A stretch of 64,000 nucleotides of DNA from positions 62,001 to 126,000 of the forward strand of contig JADWOT020001706.1 of the NCBI GenBank assembly GCA_036345935.2, in the 5' to 3' direction. Positions 25,446 through 36,830 of this stretch are shown piece after piece (within the stretch, counting starts at the first letter, position 1; the number at the start of each line of letters is the position of its first letter). Both the position numbers and the translations under genes were made by a program. Origin of the DNA: Taenia hydatigena (lineage: Eukaryota; Platyhelminthes; Cestoda; Cyclophyllidea; Taeniidae). Under the pieces are notes generated by a model that was not told the origin of the DNA, ran no database searches, and saw only the letters and a list, made by a program, of their open reading frames with translations.

Positions 25446-26062
25446 ATCCACTTCCTTCTTTACTGCATTTGTGTGCTCCATTTTCAGTTATCAAACCTGG
25501 TACCTAGTGTAAATCGCATAACAAAGAAAATGATGGTTGACCTCCTCTAGTGCGCCATTCAAAAGGACTCAAACTCCTTTTATTAGGTTGGTTACTTCTT
25601 GGCTTACTCAATCAGGTAACTAGATTAGTAAAATCAGTCGATCACTTCAGGAAGAGATAGGTGAAAGAAAGAAAGAATGAATGAATGAAATGCAGAACGT
25701 TGCACCACAGCACTGTGCAGAGTTATCTGATAGTGTTCCTGGAATTTGAAACATGAAATGCCACAAGGAATTACATAAGGAAGCAGGACACTGAGTCTCA
25801 TCTCTGAATATTTTTGGGGTCAAAAGAGGGAGAAAAAGGTTGTTGCTTTATGTCCTTGGTTGAAGCTTTTATAGAATGAAAATTGCATCGGATTTTCAGT
25901 TTGGATTATTTCCGGTCACAGGAACGTTGAGCTATTTGAAGGTAAACATTAGTGCATTACCAATTTTCCATGTCAACCTAGATGCTTTTATTGTTGACTA
26001 AGCTTTAATTTTATAAGGTAACAAGAAAGCAAGTGCAAGCAATCACTGGATGAAATAAGACG
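25446..26062. other. No recognisable gene
   Basis: AT-rich spacer, apart from the short GAAA/GAAT tract listed separately. Confidence 0.4.
25663..25690 (+). repeat. Short (GAAA)/(GAAT) tetranucleotide repeat
   Basis: Three GAAA units run into three GAAT-like units with few interruptions. Confidence 0.7.
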
Positions 26063-26335
26063 CTATGCTGTAATTCCCACCGATTCTGCATTTAAACGAA
26101 CAAATACAACGCAGCCCTGCATGCTTGTGTCATTTAAGCTCTCTTTGTCAAAATTTGCTCCTTCAATATGGGTTAGCCCTAAATAAAAAATTGAATTGCC
26201 GTATATAAATGCTATAAACATAGGTTCCATGAGCACAAATGCCTCCGCAGATACTTCAATCAGATTAACAGTAGTGTTTCTACCAGCATCGCTTACTTGG
26301 ATGCTCACACTCCTGCTCCCGAACGTGGTGGCAAT
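26063..26335 (-). CDS. Protein-like open frame of unknown identity
   Basis: The minus frame is open for about 90 codons between an upstream TGA and a TAG at 26063. The translation has alternating hydrophobic and polar strands (VSIQVSDAGRN, then TVNLIEVSAEAF) and a hydrophobic stretch MFIAFIYGNSIFYLGL, like a beta-sandwich or membrane segment. No ATG opens it and third positions are AT-rich, so codon usage gives no support. I do not recognise the family. The opposite strand is open as well (26196-26444). A chance frame is equally likely. Confidence 0.2.
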   Translation of the reverse strand: MATTFGSRSVSIQVSDAGRNTTVNLIEVSAEAFVLMEPMFIAFIYGNSIFYLGLTHIEGANFDKESLNDTSMQGCVVFVRLNAESVGITA

Positions 26336-28389
26336 TCATGGATTCACGATTGAAATTACCTGTCGCATGCAAAGACCATCGCTTAAACAGACTTACTCTG
26401 TCGGTACGTCTTTTCCTCTTTGTCTGTTTATTCCTCACACGTGAAGTGGTGCAGAGTGGTTGGCGTGAATTCTACTAATTAAGCTACAAAATAATTATGC
26501 ATGAACATTGTTTGCGAGGCCGAGCCTAGCATATTTTCCCAGTGAACCCTGTTATGTAAAAACAATTTATTCATTTTCACTTTCTTTTATAAGATTAGAA
26601 ATGCAGATATGGCTCCTTCTCCCTGCCATTTCATCTGCAGTTTCAACCAACGTGACATGCTGATTCTCCATTTACAGCATTAAGAAATGTTTTGACTTAA
26701 GGCTAACTTCGCGCCTTATAAGCTGACGTGAAAGGGACATTAATAAGCAGAAAACAGGGTTCTCTCCTCTTAATCTCAAATCGCTTCTACGCACCTATTT
26801 CTCATAGCTTCATCACTACCAGTGAAGCGTTGGTGCTAAAATGTCGGCTTCCATTTGTTTACGCTTTAGTTTGCTTGATAAACAGATTTCGACACCACTA
26901 CTGACCCAAACCAGGAAATCCTCCTTTTCGCTCTCTGCACATTTTAATCTAACTAGTGCGATCAAGGGCAGGATACTGCCTAACGCTCGGCAAGTCCCAA
27001 ATTCCTGGACTCAGGATTATTCGTGGACATTGTGAAGTGCACACAGAATTCACACAAATACCAGTATCCTATGAGAGCTTCACGAGTTTCTCCTTCAGTT
27101 TATAGCAGTGACGAAGGTGTGGGCCCTAGGAAATTGTGCATCTACGGGAATTATTAGGCGCTTTGTTCTTTCATCAAAGTCCAATGTATTTTTAGATATT
27201 TTTCAAAACAGGCCTGCCCCGTCGCATTTGTCAGTAAATTTGTGAACAAGCCTGTGCACTTGTGAATGATAGACATTCGCTAGATAGGGTATGATAGTAC
27301 ACACCAGTTTCGCCCTCTCCTACGTGGGCGTCAGTCATTTCGAGTCCTCTGAGGAAAACGGCTGTTGAACACTTTGAAATTTTGCAGGTTAGGGCAAAAC
27401 ATAATGAGTTATTGAATCGAGGCATTTACAAAACAAAAATTTTGCTAAATGTAGACAGTCTGATTATCCAGAATCTCCAGGCAGTGCAAACCACTCCATT
27501 TTGACTTCAGCATTCCGGTTTGCAAGTCTCACCCAAGATGTTTAAAAAATTATACTGCACTGTGGTCCAACTTCGCAGCCATATACATAGGCAGAAGTGA
27601 AGGAAGACGATGGGCTAGATTGAAGTGCTGAATAGACAATTTGGTGACTGTCTGCTCTCTGCGAGGCAACTTGTTTATTGTGTTTTACGTCTTTCTCCAA
27701 CATTTTAAGCTTCTCGTAGTGCTAATTAAATGACCGATGGGTTGCATTGTTCCAGCTAAACCTCATCAAATAAGGAAGGCTAATGTGTTGGCAGAAATCA
27801 TTTCTCATAGCAGGTCAGATCACAAATGCATTAAAATGTCTTAAAAAGGCATATTTTTAAAATGTGGACACGAAGAGGATCTTAATGCAGTACCGATTCG
27901 GTTGGTAAAAGAAAAATCACTGTTTTGCAAGTAAAACACTTCATTTTGCGAGATCGTAGTGCATTTTAAGTCCTTTTTTATTCCTGAGCTCCACAATGCA
28001 ACCACATCTGGACCATCTTATTTTGCGACAGCTCAGGGGCAGAATAAAATGAAATCGCACTGACATCCAGCTCTTCATTGGCAAGATTTTAACATAAGAG
28101 GTTCCTCAGACAACTAACACACCTACGAGGTTCTGCTTCACGTCATTGTTGGTGCATTTTTGTCTCAATATTAACAGCAGCTTCGAGTTATGCTCCTACT
28201 TTTAGCGATTTCAAAGAAAGCTTTGCCTCTTGCCCTTCTCCACGATGGTGATTCTACACGGTCTCACTAATGACTGCAGTTTCGATGAGGCAGAAACTTT
28301 TATGACTAGGACCGTCTCTAATGCCTTCGTGCAATTCATGCATATCACTAGCAAGCTGCAGTGTGAATGAAGCTCTCCGTACAAATGAC

Positions 28390-28394
<5 letters not shown>
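26336..28394. other. No recognisable gene
   Basis: Only short frames. Around 27300-27345 on the minus strand a 40-base segment sits between an acceptor-like TTTTCCTCAG and a donor-like CTGGTGTGT; it is too small to call. Confidence 0.4.

Positions 28395-28433
<39 letters not shown>
28395..28433 (+). repeat. (AC)n microsatellite
   Basis: A pure AC dinucleotide run of about 19 units. It reads as a Cys-Val run in one minus frame, which is a shadow. Confidence 0.95.
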
Positions 28434-28435
<2 letters not shown>

Positions 28436-28655
28436 TCGGGACTACATCCAGCGCTAAGCGCAGACTGCTACTGTTAACGGCTGTCTTGATTAACAACGAG
28501 GTAACCGGATTAACGTTCTGATTGCCTTCTGCCATTTCATCCAATTGTCATTTAAATTTTCGCCCAGTCACTGATTAGATGGAAAGAATTGCAGATCAGA
28601 AAGGTGCGTTAATCAGTATAAATGTGGCGAAATTGTTAGATTTTATGAAGAGTGT

Positions 28656-29006
28656 CTAGTAAGCACCTACATCCCTTTCATTAGCTATTTTGTATGCATT
28701 TCTGAAAAATTCAGCTATTCCGAATCGTTTTGCCACGTTTTGGACCTTTGATTCCTCCAAGTGGACGTTGGGATAGACTGCCATGCGTGTATCTTCCCTT
28801 TGCTTGATGTTGGGTGCTTCAGGCCTTGTGTTTCCGGAAGGAAGTTCGAAAATCGTCAACCACTGCGTATCTTGATCCATGGTCTGAGTTGTTGTAGCAC
28901 AGCAATAACGTGTAAGGGCTTTCCATCTTACCTGCAAAAAGCTTAAAACTACACACAGTACTCGCGGCTGATGCCCTTTGAGCACCGCTTTGGGCTCAAA
29001 TGGCAT
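28656..29006 (-). CDS. Protein-like open frame or exon, identity unknown
   Basis: From ATG at 29006 the minus frame runs 116 codons to TAG. The second half (about residues 27-110) looks like genuine protein: mixed charged and hydrophobic residues, QWLTIFELPSGNTRPEAP near the middle and an amphipathic helix near the end (ESKVQNVAKRFGIAEFF). At residue 26/27 the DNA reads TTTTTGCAGGTAAGATGG. This is both a good acceptor (pyrimidines then CAG) and a good donor (CAG|GTAAGA), so the frame may be one exon, two exons, or an exon starting there. A donor-like GATGTAGGT lies just before the stop. No family recognised. Confidence 0.35.
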   Translation of the reverse strand: MPFEPKAVLKGHQPRVLCVVLSFLQVRWKALTRYCCATTTQTMDQDTQWLTIFELPSGNTRPEAPNIKQREDTRMAVYPNVHLEESKVQNVAKRFGIAEFFRNAYKIANERDVGAY

Positions 29007-29685
29007 CACGTCCCTTCACGGCTCTCTAATTTATCAGGATACTTAGTGGTGCGAGTGACAATCCTCTGCTTCAAAACGTAGCCTTGATCTTACTCTAGCC
29101 ACTTTCACCTGCCTTTAATGGGTTTTCTTTTGTAGATGCTTTAATTATATCGTCATAGTTTTGTAAATAAACAGGCATTATCCTTCTTCTGAGCGCAGAT
29201 TGTGCGTGGGGAACCATTATACACAAGCTGTCAACATGGAAGCTACCAAAACATTAAGGTGGGATGTTTAAATACTTGTCTTGCTTTCATATTTCCACGT
29301 TTTGTCATAAAATAACCAAGTAATTGAGAGTTATCTTCGGTCAGCAGTTTTTGTTATGATAATTTGCCTCCTGCTAGTGTGCTATATTTAATAAAGTTTT
29401 TAGGCTCTGGTTGCATAGATCTTGGATAGTTAGTTGAGCACGTGGTGTTTGAGTTAATTACGAGGCTTTTGAATTGCTTTAACCAGCTTATTCTGTTGTT
29501 TGTCGGTATTTTCGAGCGAAGATGCTGCCTCCTTATGCCTGCATCACCGCGCTTCGTCTCTTGTGATTTATTTGACTTACTTCTTTTTGAAACCCAGCTA
29601 GCTCTTCTACAAAAATTACATTAAATTTGATTGACAAATGTGGGTTCCCATGTTTCTAGCCTGATTTGTTTCAGTTTACTTTGTC
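29007..29685. other. No recognisable gene
   Basis: AT-rich spacer with one short plus frame (29442-29624) and no motif. Confidence 0.4.
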
Positions 29686-30079
29686 TTGAGCTGCTTTACT
29701 TTCCAATTTCGATTGCAACACCTGTACCTTGTCATTGCAAAACTGCTTGGCCATCATTGCTTAAGTACTAGTAACCTTCAAATTGCGATTCGACGTGGGC
29801 CTTCTTATTGCATGAAGCAATACGAGGCGTTTATTCTTCACCTGCTCAGAGGGGACATAGCAGCAAAAGACATGAAAGAAACATACCAACTGCTGAAGGG
29901 GTGCGCGATTTAGCACAATGAATCTGAGAATGGCACACACTTACTTTGCATTTGCCGCTAGAAGAGCATACACCACCGGAGAGTACGGAAAGTTTGCACC
30001 TCTCTCAGCTTCATACGTCTACTTTGTGATTCCTTACGTGAACATAAGGCACGCTACATCGTTCTATACTACTGTGTGA
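29686..30079 (+). CDS. Two short protein-like frames, possible 3' end of a transcript
   Basis: An open frame at 29686-29913 ends with a helix-like segment (QYEAFILHLLRGDIAAKDM). It is followed after four bases by an ATG at 29918 that opens a 53-codon frame ending in TGA at 30077-30079 (TYFAFAARRAYTTGEYGKF). An AATAAA lies 17 bases after that stop. The two frames are in different phases, so they would need a splice or a frameshift to form one product. I recognise neither. The combination suggests a small gene 3' end but is weak evidence. Confidence 0.25.
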
Positions 30080-30096
30080 GTGCGTGCACTTATGAA

Positions 30097-30102
30097 AATA
30101 AA
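30097..30102 (+). promoter_or_regulatory. Possible polyadenylation signal AATAAA
   Basis: Canonical hexamer just downstream of the 53-codon frame. Such hexamers are common by chance in AT-rich DNA. Confidence 0.25.
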
Positions 30103-30599
30103 ATGTACATGCTTCTATTTATTTTGAAATACTTTTGAATTGGCATCGCTGAACTACTCAGAAGACCGAAATTGCATGTTTTGAAAAATATTCATAACCA
30201 GAAATTATATTATTTAAATAGCGAACCCTATGTAACTAGCCTAACGATTGAACGCATACTACTCACAGTATGCAGACTCTTGTGAGCTGTTCTATTACAG
30301 GCCAAAGATTCTTAACTTTTAAGGATTGGCGCTGCTTATAAAACATGTAAGCGTTTGGTAAGGGAGTCGAAGTAAATTGCACTATTTCAGCTTCGTGTGA
30401 TTTTTACATGCCGTAACTACACTGCAGCTGCTCAGAAAGCTAATCCACTCGTACAGCTGATTACGCAAACATTGTGCCCTTGGCACCCGCCAACTGTGAA
30501 GGACATCATAAGGTTTACTTCCCATACGCATATGCACCCACGCAGTGGCAGAGAATGAATTTAAGTGCCCATCACATTGTCATTAAGCCACACAGCTGA
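30103..30599. other. No recognisable gene
   Basis: AT-rich spacer, nothing seen. Confidence 0.4.
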
Positions 30600-30803
30600 C
30601 AACCAGAAAAGAAGGTCGTCCCCAAAGCGGTAAGCTCCTCATTCGTGGTAGCATCAGCAGTTCTTTTATTTTTGCTTGCCTCGCCCTTTTCACCAACAAA
30701 GGCAACATTAGGTGACAACGGCGGCAGGAGAGCAAACAACATTTCAGCGGGACGATCTCAAACCAAGAGTATAGAATGCTTTTGCCAAACATGCCGCAGA
30801 TAA
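30600..30803 (+). CDS. Open frame with signal-peptide-like hydrophobic core
   Basis: A plus frame is open for 67 codons between TGA at 30597 and TAA at 30801. It starts with a basic segment (EKKVVPKA), continues with a hydrophobic core (FVVASAVLLFLLAS), then a polar Gly/Asn/Arg-rich stretch ending in ECFCQTCRR, a CxCxxC pattern. That layout suits the start of a secreted or membrane protein, and local GC is raised. No ATG precedes the core, so an upstream exon would be needed. A donor-like GCGGTAAGC sits after codon 12 and could instead end a small exon there. Confidence 0.25.
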   Translation, partial: QPEKKVVPKAVSSSFVVASAVLLFLLASPFSPTKATLGDNGGRRANNISAGRSQTKSIECFCQTCRR

Positions 30804-33800
30804 GGTCTTTGGGTCAGTAAAGGGATGTATGGTCTGCAAAGTCTTCAAAAACACCTACAGTAATGTGGCCGATTGGGTTGCGCAACGTTTTGGCAAGTAA
30901 AATACCTCCCATCTGGCTATGTACTCGAATTCCTACCAATCCATGTACTCTACTCATAGATGCTTACTCCTGTAGTCTCAATTTTTTTACTCTCTATCCC
31001 TATTACTAGGTCAAAAGTAAATGGCACCTGACATTTATTTAACTATTTTTGGATTTTTAGTTTATCCAACTAGTTTGTGCGAATGCACAGTCACTTTAAT
31101 GACAAGCTAATGAAGCGCGTGTGTATGGCAAAGCTGAACTAGGTGGAAGTCGGAAGTGATTCAAGTTTTCCTCCAACAAAACAAGGGCACAATGTGTGCT
31201 TTCTGCCGTAGCCACATTAAAATTAATGAACCTTATTAAGGCATTAGTTAGTCACGTCCTCCCTAGCTGCGACAAGTCCAAGTTTTGCGGGCCACCAATC
31301 CCTATTTTCAGTCCGGGTTTCCAAAAACGAATACAGCGACTCTTTTGACATGCTCTTTGACAAGAATTTAGAGCTTATTAAAATACATGTGTGAAATTAA
31401 TTTGAGGCTTAATCAAAGTGTGCTCTCTGAATCCTTCACACTTGTTGACAGCATAATTTCAGCAACTCGCCGCACCAAGAAGTGTGCTTTTATATATGAA
31501 TCAGGTAAACTTGAACGCAATCTAGTTAGTAGCATAATGCCAGTAAAGCATCTTGGTTTTGATAAATCAAGTATAGCTAAGTCAAGAAGAGTACGAATCT
31601 TACACTGGTAGAATATCGAAATCCCTTCAATTAAATCACATCCTGTCGATGTGTAGTTAGACTCACATCATCACCTTCTTTGTTACCATTTAGGAGCATC
31701 TGCATGATGGAGAAAAACTCAAGGTCGAACGGATAAGGTAGCCCCCTACCATACATCTTATTAAACAAATTGAAGCAGGTGTTATCATCTGCTTACCTCA
31801 TATTCCCTCACACAGCGGTTTTGGCGGTTCATCAGCCCACCCCATTAATTTCCGTATTCATACGAAGAATTTCAGTCCAAACCATCGGGTTGGAAGGGAT
31901 ATCAGCAAGAGTGTTTATTATGCGGCTTTTGTGGCGTCAAATGCTCAACTTGCCTTTAAATGTCACTATCAAACCATAAAATTTTTTCGTATGGGGTCGT
32001 GGTAGTAGATTTTAAAGGTTTACATGTAACATGGAGTCACGATTCCACTTAGCTAGAAGACAATTGAAATTTGAATCCCATTGGCAGCTCCCTCTCTTTG
32101 TCGCGTGCCGATTTCCACACTGCTAAACTATGGCTTCTTGTTTCTTAGCCACGATGGTTGAATGAGTGTATAATTGCCCTATAACTGGTTCGTGATGGTT
32201 GGAATTCCCCTCGGTGTTCAAGAAGACCTTTTAGTTCTACGCAGCCTTCAACACCTGCTATTAAGATTCGATCATAGACAACTCGAATGCGCTTCCTTGT
32301 CACCATGGAGTGAAGATCATAGATACCTTAAATACCTGTCATCAAGTTTAATCGATCATGTTTTATTCTTTCACTCATCACTGTATATCGGCTCTATTTA
32401 TTCCACCGTGTGGCGATCATGATCTTGGTTATACAAATCACTAGTCACTCTGCCACTTACTACATCCAGCCGGATCGCAATCAGCCTATCACACGTGCGC
32501 CCGGTAAGAGCTAAATGGATTTTCCATCGCCCGTTAAAATATAGCTGCGCCATATTTATTGCCGTCTCTTTATATTTTTTTTCCACGCATTCTTTGAAAC
32601 TTTCGCTCTAATCCTTCGGCTCATTCGCCTGCATTTGTCTACAATTCCACCTCCTCATTCATCCAAGTGCATATCTACACAAGTGATTAATGATAATCTT
32701 TTAAAAGAAGTCCCAGCATCCCGCACTTCTCTGCCCGCTCATCCACAAAACCAGTCAACCCAGCAAACTTCAATCCCCGCCGCCCTCACTTTGATCTTCT
32801 GATCCTATACCACTTCGTCACTCTATGCCTTAGTATTCTATCTCTCTACGCGATTCGCACTACCGCATCCCCAAATTTTATCTCATATGCATTTGTGATG
32901 CTTTAGCCAAAGATGACATGACCATGCTCCTCACTACCGTGTGTCACTATATGGGGTCTTGTGACGTTGACGCAAACATCAATAGATGGGGGTTTATATT
33001 CCCTTGCCTCTCCCTCTCTTAGCTAAGCTCAGAATGTTTTCTCCCCAAAACGGTTCCACAGCCTTCCCTGACTATTCAATTTGCACTCATTTTTAGTTCT
33101 TTTATTACAATTGAGAGATGAAATGACTGCTCAAAAGCCAGTCTTAACGTGTGGCCAGTCTACAAAATAGTAAGCCAGTAGTTCTTTATGTTTATCATCA
33201 ACTCTGCGCTATGCATAGCTGAATGCAGAGGCGTCCAGCATTACCAAGGATTCATGGCTACATGCAATAAACAATTTTATTTGCACAAGCACTATACTAT
33301 TTGATCCCTTAGTGGAAAAAGAAGGTTACATTTTGAACTTAAGCAAATGATGATGCACACCATTTGAGGCGTACTGAATTCGTGCTAGGGATGAAGGGCA
33401 CGTGCAATTCCACACCTCAGTTCCATTAAAGTGTCATTTAAATAAGCCACTGCGCCTGTGCCTTTTCCGATCCGCGAATGATTTCTTTGCTTGTTAAAGC
33501 ACCTCTGGATACAAACCAGTGTTCTACATGAAAGTGTAAATTTTTCGGAAACCATTATGTGGTCCAAGTACTGGCGAATATAACAATGATACCTGCTTAG
33601 CTTGCCGTTTTAGGGCACAGATAATCGCGTACTCATTAATGAACAAGCATGCAACACTGTAAGATAAGTAGAGTGGCAGTGACTGCTATGAATTGGAAAA
33701 AAAATGACCGAGGAAGCCTCTGCAGCTTTGTCTCATTCTTGCGTAGGATTTCGGGCATATTTAAGAATTATAGGGGAACACTGACTCAGACTCGGGTCTA

Positions 33801-34282
33801 AGACAGGGAAATGACTAACGAATAAATGGCCGACGTTAAGCAAAGAGAATACAGCAAGGTGTGGAATGATTGCCGACTCGTACGCAAATAAGTAAACTTA
33901 CAGTGCTACCATGAAAGTGATAGTAGGTGAGGCCGATGTAGTAGACAACGAGGTGGGATTCAGATCGACAGGGAAAGAAAGGAAGGAGGATGTGTGGGAG
34001 TAGGAGAAGCTACTTACTATATTACACATTATTTTAACATCCCCTTAACCACAATATGACATCAAGCAACTGAACAGAATTTCACTCATTTCCCATTTTG
34101 AAACCTTATTTGGGCCATAATTCCTGTTCAAGTCCTATTTTAAGTGACAAACACCAGATCTCCCTTACCCCACTACAGGTAAAACAGCGGTCTAAGACAA
34201 GAAAGCTTGTATTCACTTAAATATGAACACGATGAATGAATTAGTTTACAAGGCTGAGCTTTTCATATAGTGTTGCAGATAA
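30804..34282. other. No recognisable gene
   Basis: Short frames only. C/T-rich around 32600-33060. No repeat of another part of the window was recognised. Confidence 0.45.
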
Positions 34283-35420
34283 TCAAATCACAGATTCCTG
34301 CATCCGCCTCCAAATTACATCTTGACACACCCATTCAAATAAGTCTCCGCGATTTGTGATGTCTCCACCACTATCTTTGACGTGCCACATTCGCCAGTTC
34401 ATGGGCGCAGTCAATAAAGGAGAGTTATTGACAAGGCCGAGTTTCTTCGCATAATCCATGAAGAGGTCCATCCCACTTTCCTCCTTGTTCCTCACATCGT
34501 CTATAATTACAATTCCAAATGTGTGCTTGGGCGACAAGGTCCTAAATATGGCTAGTAGTTCAGTAATAATGTTTGCATAGATAACGCAGTCAAACGCGGC
34601 AAATTGCGCTTTACTCAGGCATTTCTCGTACGAATCGCCACGAAGTACTACGTTATCAGTATCCGGAGAAAGATAAAAGATATGTGTCTAAAGGAGGTAA
34701 CGATGAGTCCGAACGTAAACCGATGTGGAACGGGTAAAATTTACTATGTTGAGAAATACATTGCTGTTTACACGCAACGGGTGCACAGGATAAGGTGCTC
34801 TGCCTCGCTTTGCCAAGATGGAAATGTACACAAGGCAGTTGACTGTTTCATACGCACCGTAAGGAGCTCGAATTTGTGAGAACTGAAGGTCAAATTGCAT
34901 TTGATTAAAGTGCTGCTCAACGGCTCTGCAAATGTCTGCAGTGCGCGGAGGTGACTCGTCTGAATGCAGCGTTGTACAAACCTGTCTGTCAATCCACCTC
35001 CACTTGCTGATGTATGAGTAGGGCGTTTGTAGGAAGAGAATCCACTGCCAGCTTGGAATCGCTGTGCAAACATTCACTATGTCAACAACACCAAGATATT
35101 TGCACAGCATTTCAACCAAATCTCGACCGAGGTCCGTGATCTTCTTATTTTGCCGTTCCACCTGAAAGATGTAATTGGTAATTAACCGACTACTATGAAT
35201 ATTTGAGACAGAATGAGAATAAACTATCAAATGCGTCATGCTTGATAAGATACAAAAAGCAGAAGACACCTAGGCTGTAGCTTTCAGTTAAACTGAGGGA
35301 ATAGTATTTTCCGATAGTCGGGTAGACTCTACTTACTTCCATCTCCATATGGTGATTCCTTACGAACGCTTTGAAGCTCTCGCAGCGTGAGTAAAGTAGG
35401 ACTGCAAGATGAGCCTCAAA
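34283..35420 (-). pseudogene. F-box-containing gene, copy a (minus), with intron and an in-frame TAG
   Basis: F-box proteins recruit substrates to SCF ubiquitin ligases. Reading on the minus strand: an upstream exon open from 35420 to 35337 ends at a GAA|GTAAGT donor. A 175-base intron (35336-35162) ends in ATCTTTCAG, and the main exon starts at 35161. Its first 45 residues fit an F-box (KKITDLGRDLVEMLCKYLG, then VVDIVNVC and two Trp). The rest is unassigned, ending with FEWVCQDVIWRRM. The frame is broken by TAG at 34688-34690. It lacks 33 bases that copy b has at the point between 34576 and 34577. Otherwise one frame runs to a stop at 34283. The final part (FDCVIY, then IVIIDD and GMDLFMDYAKKLG) loosely resembles the end of a class I methyltransferase, but no SAM-binding loop is seen. 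Copy b lies 4.3 kb away, divergently oriented. Confidence 0.65.
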
Positions 35421-36394
35421 TTATCTTCACCATTGAGAAGCGAGAGCTAATTAACTTGATAGTCCTCTTTAAGTGCAGTTCGAATCGTGCTTACATTAAC
35501 CTGCGGATGTGTTATCACTCGTCCTCATCACGTGAAAAACAGTTAGATTTCCTCCAATCTTTCCTTATATTATAGGTTCGGGACAGCTTAAGTGGAACAG
35601 CATTGTTGACTCATAGTTAAGCGTATCCAGGTTAGTAACCGGCAGCAGAATGTGGTGTGCGGGAAGGTACTTGTCTCAACTGTGATTTGATTTGATAGAC
35701 TATTGACTAATGTAAAGGCTAGTTCTCTTGGTCACTGGTGATTCTCGATAGAGTTTACAGTTTAGCCAAATTCCGTACTCAAAGAGCATTCCAGTCTTAC
35801 ATATAGCTATGATTGCGCTGAATGTTTTGAAAAATTTTTCGGCCTGTGAATCCATTTTCCAAACTGGAATAGACTCTAGTCAGGTTTGTATTGCCACGGA
35901 AGGTGGGTGACTTTGACTTTAAGTATCTCCCTAATCGCATAGAAACTTGGAGATCGGCACAGATGCCTCGCATGTGCTTTCTTTCGTGGCTGATTACATT
36001 GCAACGGGTGACATTGAATGTTGACCAAGGAAGGATTAAAGAGGGTGGGCTGTGCAGTGATTGTTTGTTTGCGTGACCACGAAAATGGTCAAGAACCCTG
36101 CTTAGCAATGCACTGTTGCGCCGCTTGACCCTTAAATTGATTTAGAATTCTGACCGGATATCTAGTAATGCACCATTTTACCCCAAGATGGCTTTCAGCT
36201 CTGTCCATGCAGTCATTTTATTCTCGGTTGACTGCCACAATGGCCCTGAACTTTATGCAAAAGTCTATTTCGACGCATTTTTACATCATTAATGTTACCG
36301 AATCATTGTTAGGGATCAATTAAAACGTCAGTCGACTTATAAAATCACATTAATTTGTATCCAAATCTTTGTTACTAGGCCATTCACTGCATAA
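35421..36394. other. No recognisable gene
   Basis: Between the F-box copy and R4a. If copy a had a promoter or first exon it would lie here, but I see no ATG-bearing exon that joins it. Confidence 0.4.
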
Positions 36395-36830
36395 AAGGAA
36401 CTTGAGCCCTGTCCAGAGCCTAATTTTGCGTCATTTGATCACGAATTGACCTTGAACCGAGTCCTGCCTCGGGAATGGCATTGTGTCGTTTTCGCTCCTA
36501 AAGCCGCTTCAGTCTGTGTCCGCTTCTTCATATTTATGTCATCTGACATGGATCCAGTTTCCTTCATTTGTCTCCCAAAATGCCGTTTAACCGCGCCCTA
36601 GCACTCACTATTGCGGCATCAGTCCTCAAATAGGACCTTGAAGTCTGTCCAGGGACAATCATTGTGTCATTCGATCTGCATTGCTTGTGAGGCTTTAGGT
36701 TTAGGCCGAGCGAACTTAGCCACATTGCCTTTAGTGGGCCGGTTAGCTACCTCGCCATGCCAATGCAATAAGAAACCCTTCCTTTTGCCAAATATTTTAT
36801 ATTCTATTTAAGTATTATGGCCTAAGGGAG
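36395..36830 (+). repeat. Dispersed repeat R4, copy a, with internal short repeats
   Basis: Three related short units carry a motif like CCTTGAAnnnnGTCC followed by TTGTGTCATTYGAT (near 36405, 36449 and 36635). They are followed by a block (TAGCCACATTGCC, CCATGCCAATGC, TATTCTATTTAAGTAT) that resembles the blocks at 50590-50740 and 55500-55600. The match to the other copies is loose, about 60-65%. Confidence 0.45.

Noticed and set aside
31740..31985. Plus frame with IKQIEAGVI near its start, recalling the beginning of a Gypsy-type reverse transcriptase
   Set aside because: The expected SPW, KKDG and YRxLN blocks do not follow, and the frame ends soon after. The similarity is one short string.
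34604..35073. Plus frame 34604-34879 and minus frame 34768-35073 over the F-box copy
   Set aside because: Antisense and out-of-phase shadows of the F-box reading frame. The same shadow recurs at 40073-40273 in copy b.
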